A DNA stretch of 64,000 bases from Halorubrum salipaludis (GCF_002286985.1 NZ_NSKC01000004.1:307684-371683), one strand, 5' to 3'; counted from the first letter of the stretch, positions 27,261 through 35,484 are shown. Translations and numbers: made by a program. The notes: a model not told the origin generated them from the letters alone.

Positions 27261-27866
27261 TTACAGCTCGATCGTCGCGGCGACCTCGCGGAACTCGGGG
27301 TCGTACAGGTCGAGCGCGTGGACGCGCCACCGGATCGGCTCGAACTCGGCGTCGACCAGCCCCGCGACGACGCCCGGCTCGGGGTTCCCGCCGCGGGCCA
27401 CGGTAACGTGGGTCGTGTAGTCGTCGCCCTCGATCCCCTCGACCGCGCCGTAGGCGGCGCAGAGCCGGCGATGAACCCGGATGAGCGGGTCGCTCTCGAC
27501 GGCCAGATACAACACCGGTCCCGACCCCGACGCGGGCGCGTCGAAGACGTCGATCCCGGTCACGGCGACCGGGAAGGGGTCGGTCCCCGCGAGCAGCGGG
27601 TGGAGATCCTGACGCAGGGCGTCGAGCGCGTCGGGTTTGGGCGGCGACGGTCCGGCGGCGGGAGAACCGGGTGACGCGTCCGGTCCGGTCCCGCCGCTTC
27701 CGTCGCGGTGGTCGCTCGCGACGCGATCGGGCACGTCCGCGACGCCGAACCGCTTGCAGACGAGCGTGTGGCGATCGCGCACCCGCTCGAACCCCGATAA
27801 TTTCGACTGGAGGTCCGCCGCGAGCCGATCGACGGCGGGCGCGATCGGGACGTTCAGGCTGAACAC
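27261..27866 (-). CDS. 2H phosphoesterase superfamily protein (2'-5' RNA ligase-like)
   Basis: A 201-residue protein with two catalytic motifs of the 2H superfamily, RHTLVCKRFG (about 32-41) and THVTVARGG (about 152-160). The insert between about 50 and 85 is rich in Gly/Pro/Asp and is probably a disordered haloarchaeal addition. It starts three bases after the stop of the small membrane gene and is likely co-transcribed with it. It differs from ThpR at 20105 and may act on another cyclic-phosphate substrate. The first HxT motif reads HTL, as in 2H proteins. Confidence 0.75.
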   Translation of the reverse strand: MFSLNVPIAPAVDRLAADLQSKLSGFERVRDRHTLVCKRFGVADVPDRVASDHRDGSGGTGPDASPGSPAAGPSPPKPDALDALRQDLHPLLAGTDPFPVAVTGIDVFDAPASGSGPVLYLAVESDPLIRVHRRLCAAYGAVEGIEGDDYTTHVTVARGGNPEPGVVAGLVDAEFEPIRWRVHALDLYDPEFREVAATIEL

Positions 27867-27869
27867 GCC

Positions 27870-28073
27870 TCAGATCCGGTCGGCGAGCCGTAAGGCGATC
27901 AGCACGACGATGACGACGACGATCAGCCGCGGGATGGCGTCGACGAGCGCGAACGTCAGATCGAGCACCGTGTCAACGATCTCCAAGAGAAGCCACGCGA
28001 TCGCGAGCACGAGGATGACCTTCAGGAGGTCGTCGACGTCGACATCGGCGCGGTCCGCGTCAGTTCGGTCCAT
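27870..28073 (-). CDS. Small two-span membrane protein, 67 aa
   Basis: The acidic N-terminus MDRTDADRADVDVDD precedes two hydrophobic helices (about 17-35 and 44-62, ending VVIVVLIALRLADRI). ATG 28073 is preferred over an in-frame start 12 codons upstream that would overlap the serB promoter. It is the first gene of a pair with the 2H protein. Function unknown; the hairpin topology resembles other haloarchaeal small membrane proteins. Confidence 0.7.
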   Translation of the reverse strand: MDRTDADRADVDVDDLLKVILVLAIAWLLLEIVDTVLDLTFALVDAIPRLIVVVIVVLIALRLADRI

Positions 28074-28171
28074 ACCGAGGGCGACGACCGCGACGGGGAA
28101 AAAGCCCACCGGGGACGCGGAACCCTTGCGCGATCAGGTGCTTCAAAACCCCTCCACGCCGAACGGGACCC

Positions 28172-28816
28172 ATGAGTCTCATCGCGTTCGACTTCGACGG
28201 CACGCTCTCCGACTCCGAGATGACGGTCCTGCTGGCGGAGCGCGCGGGCGTCGCCGACGAGGTCGCCGAGATCACGGAGCGGGCGATGAACGACGAGCTC
28301 AGCTACGCCGAGAGCCTCTACGAGCGCGCGGAGCTGCTCGGCGGGCTCGACGAGGACGAGGTCGCGGCCGCGTTCGACGAGGTGGCGCTCCGGCCGGGCG
28401 CCGGCGAGCTGATCGAGCGCCTGCAGGCCGAGGGCCACCACGTCGCCGTGCTCACGGGCGGGTTCGAGCGCGGGGTGGAGCGCGCGCTCGCGAAGCAGGG
28501 CGTGGAGGCCGACACGATCGTCGCCAACCGCCTCCCGATGGCCGGGGGGAAGCTCACGGGCGAGGCCGAGGGGCCGCTCATCGAGGGGACGAAGGACGAC
28601 GCGCTCGCGGCCCTCGCCGACGAACTGGGGATTCCGATGGCCGAGACGGTCGCGGTCGGCGACGGCGCGAACGACCTTCCGATGCTGGAGGTGGCCGGGG
28701 TCGCGATCGGGTTCGTCCCCAAGGACGCGGTCCGGCCGGTGTGCGACGCCGTCGTCGCCTCGATGTTCCGGCTCGGGAAGGTGCTGGAGGGGTACGACGT
28801 GCTCCCCGCGGAGTAG
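28172..28816 (+). CDS. serB: Phosphoserine phosphatase, HAD family
   Basis: A 214-residue HAD phosphatase for the last step of serine synthesis. The nucleophile motif FDFDGTLSDSE places catalytic Asp7 and Asp9, followed by the Ser/Thr motif VLTGGFERGVE, the Lys region and the final acidic motif VAVGDGANDLPML. The length and the cap domain between the first and second motifs match SerB. It complements serA at 14451 and thrC. The transaminase SerC is not in the window. Confidence 0.9.
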   Translation: MSLIAFDFDGTLSDSEMTVLLAERAGVADEVAEITERAMNDELSYAESLYERAELLGGLDEDEVAAAFDEVALRPGAGELIERLQAEGHHVAVLTGGFERGVERALAKQGVEADTIVANRLPMAGGKLTGEAEGPLIEGTKDDALAALADELGIPMAETVAVGDGANDLPMLEVAGVAIGFVPKDAVRPVCDAVVASMFRLGKVLEGYDVLPAE

Positions 28817-28875
28817 TCGGCGATCGCCGGGGGGTCCGGGAACTCCCCCGCCCGGACCACACTGTGTGGATGAGT

Positions 28876-28885
28876 CCTTAATAAG
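28876..28885 (+). promoter_or_regulatory. TATA box of the crtY-brp operon
   Basis: The sequence ccttaataag lies about 25-30 bases upstream of an ATG at 28907 and about 50 bases upstream of the crtY ATG. It predicts a transcript beginning near 28905. Confidence 0.55.
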
Positions 28886-28932
28886 CGGCGGAGCGAACGG
28901 AACGGTATGAACGGCGCCGCCGAGGTGAGCAG

Positions 28933-29775
28933 ATGCTGCCGACGCTGACGTATCTCCAGTTCCACCTCGTCTTCAGCCTCCCCGTGGTCGCGGTCCTGTG
29001 GTACGTCGCGCCGCGGTACGACCCCGTTCGCCGGCGGCGGGCGACGGCCGGGATCGCGATCCTCGTCGCCATCGCCTACGCGTACACGACCCCGTGGATC
29101 AGCTACATGATCCGGCGGGGCGCGTGGTGGTACGCGGACGGCGCGGTGCTCGTTCGGGCGCTGTCGATCCCCCTCGGCGAGTACCTCTTCTTCGCCGTCC
29201 AGACCGTCGTCACCGCGTTCGCGCTCCACCTGATCGGGTTCGACCCGACGTTCCGCGAGGGCGACTTCGATCGGCGGCCCCGGGTCGCCGGCGTCGTCGC
29301 CGGCGTCGCGATGGTCGGCGCGGGGCTCTGGCTCGTCTCCCTCGACCCCTCGTACCTCTATCTCGGCGGGCTGATCGCGTGGGTCGGCCCGGTCGCCGCG
29401 CTCCAGTGGGCGGTCGGCGGCGGCTACCTGGCCCGGACGCCGCGGGTCTGGATCGCGGCGACGCTGATCCCGGCCGCGTACTTCTGGGTCGCGGACCGGA
29501 TCGCGATCGAGATGGGAACCTGGCGGCTCTCGCCCGATCTCACGACCGGCGTGGCCGTCCTCGGGCTCCCGATCGAGGAGCTGCTCTTCTTCGCCTCGGC
29601 CGGCGTGATGACCGTGAACGGGCTGGTGCTGTTCGAGTGGGTGCTCGACTGGAACGACCGGCGCGGACGGGCGGCGGGGTCGCCGACGGGGACCTCCGGG
29701 CCGGAACCGGAGGCGGAAGCGAAACCCGAACCGGAGACGGGCGAACCGGAGGCGAGCGAACCCGCCAATGACTGA
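28933..29775 (+). CDS. crtY: Lycopene cyclase, heterodimeric-type fused (CrtY)
   Basis: A 280-residue membrane protein with seven hydrophobic helices formed by two repeats of the lycopene cyclase domain. Each repeat has the conserved carboxylate motif: IPLGEYLFFAVQT (about 79-91) and LPIEELLFFASAG (about 213-225). It cyclises lycopene to beta-carotene, the precursor of retinal. The C-terminal tail is Glu/Pro-rich. Its last codons overlap the start of brp by eight bases, so the two are coupled. A 13-codon reading frame, out of register, starts at 28907 and overlaps the crtY start. Confidence 0.92.
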   Translation: MLPTLTYLQFHLVFSLPVVAVLWYVAPRYDPVRRRRATAGIAILVAIAYAYTTPWISYMIRRGAWWYADGAVLVRALSIPLGEYLFFAVQTVVTAFALHLIGFDPTFREGDFDRRPRVAGVVAGVAMVGAGLWLVSLDPSYLYLGGLIAWVGPVAALQWAVGGGYLARTPRVWIAATLIPAAYFWVADRIAIEMGTWRLSPDLTTGVAVLGLPIEELLFFASAGVMTVNGLVLFEWVLDWNDRRGRAAGSPTGTSGPEPEAEAKPEPETGEPEASEPAND

Positions 29776-30871
29776 GCCCGCGAAGGGGTCGACCGCCCGT
29801 CGCGACCCGGCGGCGTCGGGCGAGCGCGACGAGCCGGCCCGATCGACGGTCGACCGGTGGTTCGCGCTGTACCCGGCGCTGGCGCTCGCGGCGCTGTTGC
29901 CGGTCGGCGCCGCGACCCCCCTGTTTCCGGTCGAGCTCGGCGTCGCGACGTTCGCACTCGGCACGCTCGCGGTCGGGATGGCCCACGGCGCGGTCGACCA
30001 CCTCGTTCCGCTCCGGGCGGCGCCGGGGGTGTCGCTTCGGCGGTCGATCGCGGTCGTCTCCGTCGCCTACGCGGTCCTCGGCGGAGCGGTCGTCGCCGCG
30101 TTCTTCCTCGCGCCCGTCGCCGCGTTCGCCGGGTTCGTCGCGCTCACGTGGCTCCACTGGGGACAGGGGGACGCGGCCGCGCTCGCGCTCGCGGGCGTCG
30201 AGCACCTCCCCACCTCGGCGGAGCGGTGGCTGAGCCTCGTCGTCCGCGGGGGGCTCCCGATGGGCGTCCCCCTGCTCGCGCACCCGGCGGAGTACCGGCT
30301 GGTCGCGGAGTGGGTCGTGGGGTTGTTCGTCGCCGAGCCGGGCGCGGCGGCGGCCGCGGTCGACCCCCTGTTCGTCCCGGAAACGCGGCTGGCGGTCGGC
30401 GGGGTCGTGATCGCGGCGACCCTCGCGTCGGTCGGGGCGGGATACGTGCGGGTCCGGGGCGGCGCCTCGCAGCGCGGGTGGCTCCGCGACGCCGGCGAGG
30501 TCGCGGTGCTGTGGGCGTGGTTCCTGCTCGCGGCGCCGGTGTTCGCGATCGGGGTGTACTTCGCGCTCTGGCACGCGCTCCGGCACGTGGGGCGATTGAC
30601 TCTCGTCGATCCGGGCGCCGCCGGAGCACTCGCCGCGGGCGACGTTCGGCGGGCGCTCGCGCGGTTCGCACGGGACGCGGCCCCGCTCACGCTCGGCGGG
30701 TTCCTCGTCGTCGGGACGGTCGGGCTCGCGGCCCCCGCCGGCGTCGCCGCACCGGGCGACCTGCTCGCGATGTCGCTCGTCGGCATCGCGGCGCTGACGC
30801 TCCCGCACGTCGTCGTCACCGCGTGGCTCGACCGGCGACAGGGGATCTGGCGGCCGGGAACCGGCGGGTAG
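29768..30871 (+). CDS. brp: Brp/Blh-family beta-carotene 15,15'-dioxygenase
   Basis: A 367-residue polytopic membrane enzyme that cleaves beta-carotene to two retinals, the chromophore of bacteriorhodopsin and related proteins. The signature GMAHGAVDHLVPLR (about 66-79) contains metal-ligand histidines, with further His in LTWLHWGQGD and FALWHALRHVGR. About eight to nine hydrophobic segments. It overlaps crtY by eight bases. No rhodopsin gene lies in the window, so the opsin partner must be elsewhere. Confidence 0.9.
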   Translation: MTEPAKGSTARRDPAASGERDEPARSTVDRWFALYPALALAALLPVGAATPLFPVELGVATFALGTLAVGMAHGAVDHLVPLRAAPGVSLRRSIAVVSVAYAVLGGAVVAAFFLAPVAAFAGFVALTWLHWGQGDAAALALAGVEHLPTSAERWLSLVVRGGLPMGVPLLAHPAEYRLVAEWVVGLFVAEPGAAAAAVDPLFVPETRLAVGGVVIAATLASVGAGYVRVRGGASQRGWLRDAGEVAVLWAWFLLAAPVFAIGVYFALWHALRHVGRLTLVDPGAAGALAAGDVRRALARFARDAAPLTLGGFLVVGTVGLAAPAGVAAPGDLLAMSLVGIAALTLPHVVVTAWLDRRQGIWRPGTGG

Positions 30872-30944
30872 GGAGCAGTGGGCGGTGACGGGTCGGGGCC
30901 GACACCGCACCGTTCTTGCACGCGGGGGGCGTACCGCGCGGCGA

Positions 30945-31505
30945 ATGGACGAGATCGCGATCCGCGACCCGCGGCCGAGCGACGCGGACGAGCTGGAGGC
31001 GCTCATCACCGCGCACTTCAGCGAGGGGAGCTCGTACGGCGTCGACCTCGGGCTCGACGACCCGACGTACCACGTGCTGGTCGCGGTGGACGCCGACGCC
31101 CCCGACGAGCCGCTCGGCGTGATGGCGCTCCGCGAGTTCGCGGACCCGGCCGCGGTCGCCGACGAGATGTACTTCTTCGACGACCCCGACCTGATCCCCG
31201 CCGCGGACCGGTACGGCCACCTCGAGATGGGATACGTCAAGGACGGGGCGACCGGGCGGGGGATCGGGAGCCGGCTCCTCGACAGGCTCCACGGGATCGG
31301 CGCGGAGCGCGGCGTCGACCTGTACCTCGCGGACTCGTGGTACCACGGCGGCGACGACTCCCCGGAGAAGCTGTTCGACCGCCACGGCTACGAGACGGTC
31401 CACCGCGACCCGATCGACCGGCCCGCCTCGGAGTGCCCCAAGTGCGAGACGGAGTGCACCTGCGAGGCCGCGCTCGCCGTGCGGCGGGTCGACGCGGGGG
31501 AGTAG
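30945..31505 (+). CDS. GNAT acetyltransferase with Cys-rich C-terminal tail
   Basis: A 186-residue GNAT. The acetyl-CoA binding loop is VKDGATGRGIGSRLLDRLH (about 99-117), followed by the C-terminal HGYETV strand. After the fold comes an unusual tail, CPKCETECTC (about 165-175), that could bind zinc or an iron-sulfur centre. ATG 30945 matches the conserved MDEIAIRDPRPSDADEL start; an in-frame ATG 20 codons upstream adds only Arg-rich sequence. Substrate unknown. Confidence 0.85.
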   Translation: MDEIAIRDPRPSDADELEALITAHFSEGSSYGVDLGLDDPTYHVLVAVDADAPDEPLGVMALREFADPAAVADEMYFFDDPDLIPAADRYGHLEMGYVKDGATGRGIGSRLLDRLHGIGAERGVDLYLADSWYHGGDDSPEKLFDRHGYETVHRDPIDRPASECPKCETECTCEAALAVRRVDAGE

Positions 31506-31527
31506 TCCGGGATCGCCCGCCTCGGCC

Positions 31528-31662
31528 GACCTCAGTCCTGCCCCGGCCGACCTCAGTCCTGCCCCGGCCGACCTCAGTCCTGCCCCGGCCGACCTCAGTC
31601 CTGCCCCGGCCGACCTCAGTCCTGCCCCGGCCGACCTCAGTCCTGCCCCGGCCGACCTCAGT
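31528..31662. repeat. 21-bp tandem repeat at convergent gene ends
   Basis: The unit cctgccccggccgacctcag plus one base repeats about six to seven times, the first copy being slightly diverged. On the reverse strand each unit contains gactga, the same bases as the terminal Asp codon and stop of the YkgJ-type gene, so the stop codon itself has been tandemly duplicated. Confidence 0.9.
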
Positions 31663-32545
31663 CCCACCCCGGCGTCTCGGGCGCGCCCAGGTCGTCCTCC
31701 AGCTCGCGGACCAGCCGCTCGCGGGCGTCCGCATCGATCGCGACCGGGTCGCCGTCGCCCGCGGATCGGTCGCTCCACGCCCGGATCGCTCGTCCGGCCC
31801 ACGAGTCAGCGTCGCGGGCGCGGTCCCGGGCCGCGGCCATCCGGTCCCGGTCGACCGAGAGGGAGCCGGGGCTGGAGCCGACCGCGGTCCCGACGAACCG
31901 GGCGCGGTCCTCCGGGGTGAGCCGCGCCGACCGGATCCGGTCGACCACGCCGACGAGGTCGTCGGGATCGGGGTACGCGAAGACGGTCGTTCCGAGCGCC
32001 TGCGGGCCGAACGCGGGCGCCGGGAGGTCGGTCGGCGGCTCGCCGTCGAGGAGGCGGTCGCCGCCCCCCGCGGCCTCGACGCGCTCGCACTCGGTCTCGG
32101 CGTCGAGGTCGAGGTTGTGACCGGGGTACGTCGCGCAGGTCCGGGGGTAGCGGTCGTCGCCGTGGATCCGGCACTGGAGCGTGGTCGGGTCGAGGAAGAC
32201 GCAGGCGTCGAGCCAGCGGTGCTCGTCGGTGCCGATCGGCGCGACCGGTTTGGACGGTTTTCGGAGGCCGACCACGAAGACGGGGCGGTCGCCGGCGGCC
32301 GCCACGTCGACGCCGTCGATCCGGACCGCGCCGTCGCTCTCCGCGGGCTCGAACAGCCGGGGGACCAAGGCGTCGCCGAGGCCGTCGTCGAGGAACCCGG
32401 CGATCTCGTCGCGCGTGAGCGGGGCGAGGTCGTAGACGTCGTCGAGCGGCGGGCGGCGACCGGTGCGGTCGGAGTCGGCCGCCTCGGGTGCGAGCGGTCG
32501 CCAGTCGACGCAGCAGCCGGCGCAGCCCTCGCAGCGAAGGTCCAT
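31658..32545 (-). CDS. YkgJ-family cysteine-cluster protein
   Basis: A 295-residue protein starting MDLRCEGCAGCCVDW, with Cys5, Cys8, Cys11 and Cys12 forming the CxxCxxCC cluster of the YkgJ/zinc-iron chelating family. Additional cysteines in DACVFLDPTTLQCRIHGDDRYPRTC complete the eight-cysteine pattern. Such proteins are thought to bind an Fe-S cluster or zinc and may act as methylation or redox factors. The C-terminal half is Asp/Arg-rich with no known domain. It lies alone next to repeat copy B. Confidence 0.8.
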   Translation of the reverse strand: MDLRCEGCAGCCVDWRPLAPEAADSDRTGRRPPLDDVYDLAPLTRDEIAGFLDDGLGDALVPRLFEPAESDGAVRIDGVDVAAAGDRPVFVVGLRKPSKPVAPIGTDEHRWLDACVFLDPTTLQCRIHGDDRYPRTCATYPGHNLDLDAETECERVEAAGGGDRLLDGEPPTDLPAPAFGPQALGTTVFAYPDPDDLVGVVDRIRSARLTPEDRARFVGTAVGSSPGSLSVDRDRMAAARDRARDADSWAGRAIRAWSDRSAGDGDPVAIDADARERLVRELEDDLGAPETPGWD

Positions 32546-33012
32546 CGTAACCGATCGTGCGAACGGCTCCCACAGTAAAAAGGGATCGCCGAACGCGAAG
32601 AGATTTATAAGTGAACGTGCGGTCGGCGCGTGCCTGCGAGGCCGCCCCGCGGCCGAGTAGCACGCGCGAGGGACGCGGCGAACGCGAGCGGCGAAGCCGC
32701 GAGCCGTGAGCCGCGAGGCTGGGGAGGCGTGAGGTGCTGTGCGGGGCGGGACTCAAAGGGGCAGCCGGTGAGGCGGGCGCAGGCGACGCAAGGACCGCAA
32801 GGAGGGAGCGTGAGCGACCGACTGAGGACCGCAGCGAGCGTGCGCCCGTCTCACCGGCTGGGGCTTTGGAAGTGATAGCCGCCGATCCGCAGTCAGTTAT
32901 TTATAAGCGTCCGGCACGAGAGCCGAACGCGTTCACCGTCTATCTACCGATAGCGACAGCAGCGACGACGATAGCGACAGCAGCGACATCCGTTTATAAA
33001 CAACCGTTCGCG
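32546..33012. other. Spacer holding element copy B and short direct repeats
   Basis: Contains copy B of the dispersed element (32626-32869). Between 32945 and 32985 gatagcgacagcagcgac occurs twice. TATA-like motifs ttataagc and gtttataaac lie near 32900 and 32995. No gene is supported. Confidence 0.7.
32626..32869 (+). repeat. Dispersed structured element, copy B
   Basis: It starts gcgcgtgcctgcgag, which pairs with gtagcacgcgc downstream around a gccgc/gcggc hairpin. The second stem pairs 32762-32781 with 32841-32860: 19 Watson-Crick pairs plus one G-U. Its sequence (gccggtgag) differs from copy A (gtcgcgagg) but pairing is kept. It ends gctggggctttgg. A TATA-like atttataag lies about 15 bases upstream. 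Confidence 0.75.
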
Positions 33013-33690
33013 TCAGGGAGCGACGCCGACCGTCAGCAGCGTCCCCCAGGTCCGGTACCGGTCGACCATCGCCTCGCGGGAGTCCCAGTCGTTGGTGGGG
33101 AACGCCGCGGCGTCCGGAATTTCGATCTCCCGGTCGGGGATCGCGTCCTGCTCGGCGACGTACAGGCCGGCCTCGCGGAACGCCTCGCGGTACTCGTCGC
33201 GGCTCCACAGCGTCATGTCGACCGAGATGTTCTCCTGCCACGCGTGGGTCTCCTCGCTCTCCGCGAAGTAGTTGACCGCGCAGTAGAAGGTGCCGCCGGG
33301 CTTCAGCACGCGCCGGACCTCCTCGAGGGTGTGGTGCGGGTCGGCCGCGTAGTAGAACGCCTCCATCGAGAAGACGTGGTCGAGCGAGTCGTCGGCGAAG
33401 GGGAGCTCGTCGAAGTCGCCGACGAGGAACCCGACCGCGTCGTCGTCGGTGTAGCTCCGGGCGTTGCGCGCCATCTCGGGGGCGCCGTCGAGGCCGTACG
33501 CCCGGCCGATCCCCCGCTCGCGGAGCGCGCGGAGCGCGTAGCCGGAGCCGGTGCCCAGATCGAGGACGGCGTCGCCGTCCTCGACCGGCATCCGCGCGAG
33601 GACGTGCTTTGCGGTGTGCCAGTGTCGGTCCTCCATGCCGCGGTCCTTGCCCGCCGCGGCCCACTCGTCGAACTCCTCGCGAACGCTCAT
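33013..33690 (-). CDS. Class I SAM-dependent methyltransferase
   Basis: A 225-residue enzyme. Motif I is VLDLGTGSGYALRALRERG (about 43-61), motif II GFLVGDFDELPFADDSLDHVFSMEA and motif III LKPGGTFYCAVNYF. The N-terminus MSVREEFDEWAAAGKDRGMEDRHW matches haloarchaeal SAM methyltransferases. The upstream in-frame extension is encoded by the 24-bp repeat array and was excluded. The substrate is unknown. Confidence 0.88.
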   Translation of the reverse strand: MSVREEFDEWAAAGKDRGMEDRHWHTAKHVLARMPVEDGDAVLDLGTGSGYALRALRERGIGRAYGLDGAPEMARNARSYTDDDAVGFLVGDFDELPFADDSLDHVFSMEAFYYAADPHHTLEEVRRVLKPGGTFYCAVNYFAESEETHAWQENISVDMTLWSRDEYREAFREAGLYVAEQDAIPDREIEIPDAAAFPTNDWDSREAMVDRYRTWGTLLTVGVAP

Positions 33691-33716
33691 ACGCGGGCGG
33701 ACGGGCGGGCGGGTGA

Positions 33717-33802
33717 AAAGCGTCGCCGTTCGGGCGATCAAAAGCGTCGCCGTTCGGGCGATCAAAAGCGTCGCCGTTCAGGCGATCAAAAGCGTCGCCG
33801 TT
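33717..33802. repeat. 24-bp tandem repeat, about 3.5 copies
   Basis: The unit aaaagcgtcgccgttcgggc plus gatc repeats from about 33717. The third copy has caggc, and the last is truncated just before ttttatcgg, the likely TATA of the gene at 33830. It lies between two divergent starts, so it is in a promoter region rather than at a 3' end. Confidence 0.9.
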
Positions 33803-33829
33803 TTATCGGTCGCCGTCGCTTCGGGGAGT

Positions 33830-34273
33830 ATGAAACGGCCGCGGAGCCTCCGACGCCCGAACTTCCGGATCGCGGACTCCGCACAGCAGGCGGTCGGGGG
33901 GTTCCTCCTCGCCGGCCCCTTCGTGGTCACCGAGGAGGTGTGGGTGCTCGCGGCCGGGATGAACTGGCTGCAGGGAGCGCTGACCGCCGGGATCGTCGCG
34001 CTGATCGGATACGCCGCGCTCTACCGGGCCGACACCGACCGCGACCCGGAGTCCGAGAAGGACATCGCGGGGATCCCCGTCCGGTTCGTGTCGCTGATGA
34101 TCGTCGCGTTCGGCTCCGTGGCCGTCCTCGCCGTGGTGTTCGACGCCCCGGACACGTTCCTCATCGAGCAGGGCGTGGCGGGGGTCGAGCTGTGGGTCAC
34201 GACGTTCAGGGCGGTCTCCGTCGGCGCGGTGTTCAGCGTGGTCGGCGCCGCGACCGCCGACAGCGTGTTCTGA
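33830..34273 (+). CDS. DUF2391-type integral membrane protein, 147 aa
   Basis: It starts MKRPRSLRRPNFRIADSAQQ and has about four hydrophobic helices, including VGGFLLAGPFVVTEEVWVLA (about 23-42), LTAGIVALIGYAALYRA, VRFVSLMIVAFGSVAVLAVVF and AVSVGAVFSVVGAATADSV. The pattern fits the TIGR02587/DUF2391 family, assigned with caution. The Glu-Glu within the first helix is a conserved feature. It is preceded by ttttatc. Function unknown; convergent with the MgtE-like pair. Confidence 0.7.
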   Translation: MKRPRSLRRPNFRIADSAQQAVGGFLLAGPFVVTEEVWVLAAGMNWLQGALTAGIVALIGYAALYRADTDRDPESEKDIAGIPVRFVSLMIVAFGSVAVLAVVFDAPDTFLIEQGVAGVELWVTTFRAVSVGAVFSVVGAATADSVF

Positions 34274-34297
34274 TCGTACCTGATCAGCGAAGCGCTC

Positions 34298-34915
34298 TCA
34301 CACGACCGCCGAGACGACCGCGAACAGGATGAGCACCCCGGCGACGTCACAGAGGTTGGTGACCACGGGAATGGTCGTGTCGTCGGGGTTGAGTCCGACG
34401 CGGTACGACATCTCGACCGCGGCGACGCTGGCGACGACGACGAGGACGGCGAGCAGCAGCCCCGAGACGAGCGAGACGAGGAGCACGCGCCCGAGCCCGA
34501 GGGTCCCGCCGAGCGCGGCGCCGATCCCCCACGCGGCGACGCCGACCGCGCCGAAGACGGTCCCCGCGAGCGCGAACACGGCGCCGACGTTGGCCCGGAG
34601 GTCCGGGTTCGACGCCGACAGCTCGTACGTCCCGAGGTAGAGCTGCGTGGTGAGCCGCGAGCAGGTGATCGACGCGAGGTTCCCCGCCGTCCCGATCTGG
34701 ACCGGGACCAACACGAGGAGCGCGGGGTTCGCCACGAGCGTCTCCTCGTAGGTTTCGAGGACCGTCCCGGAGACCAGCTGGAGCACCGACAGGGCGGCCA
34801 AAAGCGGGATCATGGTCCGAACGATCCGGCGGATAGACCACTCGTCGACGTACTCGCTGTCGCCGGCGGTTTCGGAGTCGGAGTCCCGCTGGTCGGCGGA
34901 GTCGCTCGAACTCAC
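34298..34915 (-). CDS. MgtE/SLC41-type magnesium transporter half, second subunit
   Basis: A 205-residue membrane protein with an acidic N-terminus and five helices. VPVQIGTAGNLASITCSRLTTQL contains the conserved MgtE pore segment, and GLNPDDTTIPVVTNLCDVAGV is the second signature. It starts with GTG that overlaps the stop of the upstream half-transporter by four bases (GTGA). The pair would form a two-chain MgtE membrane domain without CBS or N domains, as in SLC41 proteins. Confidence 0.82.
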   Translation of the reverse strand: MSSSDSADQRDSDSETAGDSEYVDEWSIRRIVRTMIPLLAALSVLQLVSGTVLETYEETLVANPALLVLVPVQIGTAGNLASITCSRLTTQLYLGTYELSASNPDLRANVGAVFALAGTVFGAVGVAAWGIGAALGGTLGLGRVLLVSLVSGLLLAVLVVVASVAAVEMSYRVGLNPDDTTIPVVTNLCDVAGVLILFAVVSAVV

Positions 34916-35484
34916 AGTACCGCCCCCACGACGTAGATCCCGACGAGCAGGAAGAAGATCCCGAACACGTCGCCGAGGGTCGTCACGACGGGGCCGATCA
35001 CGTTGTCGGGGTCGAGCCCGCGCCGGTACCCGATGAAGATGACGGCGATCAGCACCGAGATCATGAGCACCGCCGAGAGGAAGCCGGCGACGACCATGAT
35101 CCCGACCAGTTCGATGAGGTTCCCCTCGTTCCCGAACAGGCGCAGCCAGAGGTACGTGATCGCCGCGATGAACACGGAGACGGTCATCCCGTTGATGAAG
35201 GAGGCGAGGATCGCGTTCCTGAGGCGGCGGTCCAACCGGAACCGGGGCTCGATGAGCCCCTGGTGAAGGCCGGTCGAGAGCCGCGCGCCGAGCGAGCCGT
35301 AGACGCCCCCGCGGGTGGCGAGGAACGCCGGGAGCAGCAGGAGGAGCCCGGGGACCTCCGAGATCCCGGCCCGCATCGTCTCCGAGCCGAGGATCGTCCC
35401 GGAGAACAGCCCCGCGACGAGGCTGATGAGGATCACCGGGAGCGCCTGCCGGTAGACATCGCGGGCGGTGTCGTGACCGGGCAT
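34912..35484 (-). CDS. MgtE/SLC41-type magnesium transporter half, first subunit
   Basis: A 190-residue protein with five helices. LLPAFLATRGGVYGSLGARLS is the MgtE pore segment, and GLDPDNVIGPVVTTLGDVFGI matches the second signature. The coupled second half starts within its stop codon. Neither has the cytoplasmic gating domains of bacterial MgtE, so regulation would differ. The likely substrate is Mg2+ or another divalent cation. Confidence 0.82.
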   Translation of the reverse strand: MPGHDTARDVYRQALPVILISLVAGLFSGTILGSETMRAGISEVPGLLLLLPAFLATRGGVYGSLGARLSTGLHQGLIEPRFRLDRRLRNAILASFINGMTVSVFIAAITYLWLRLFGNEGNLIELVGIMVVAGFLSAVLMISVLIAVIFIGYRRGLDPDNVIGPVVTTLGDVFGIFFLLVGIYVVGAVL

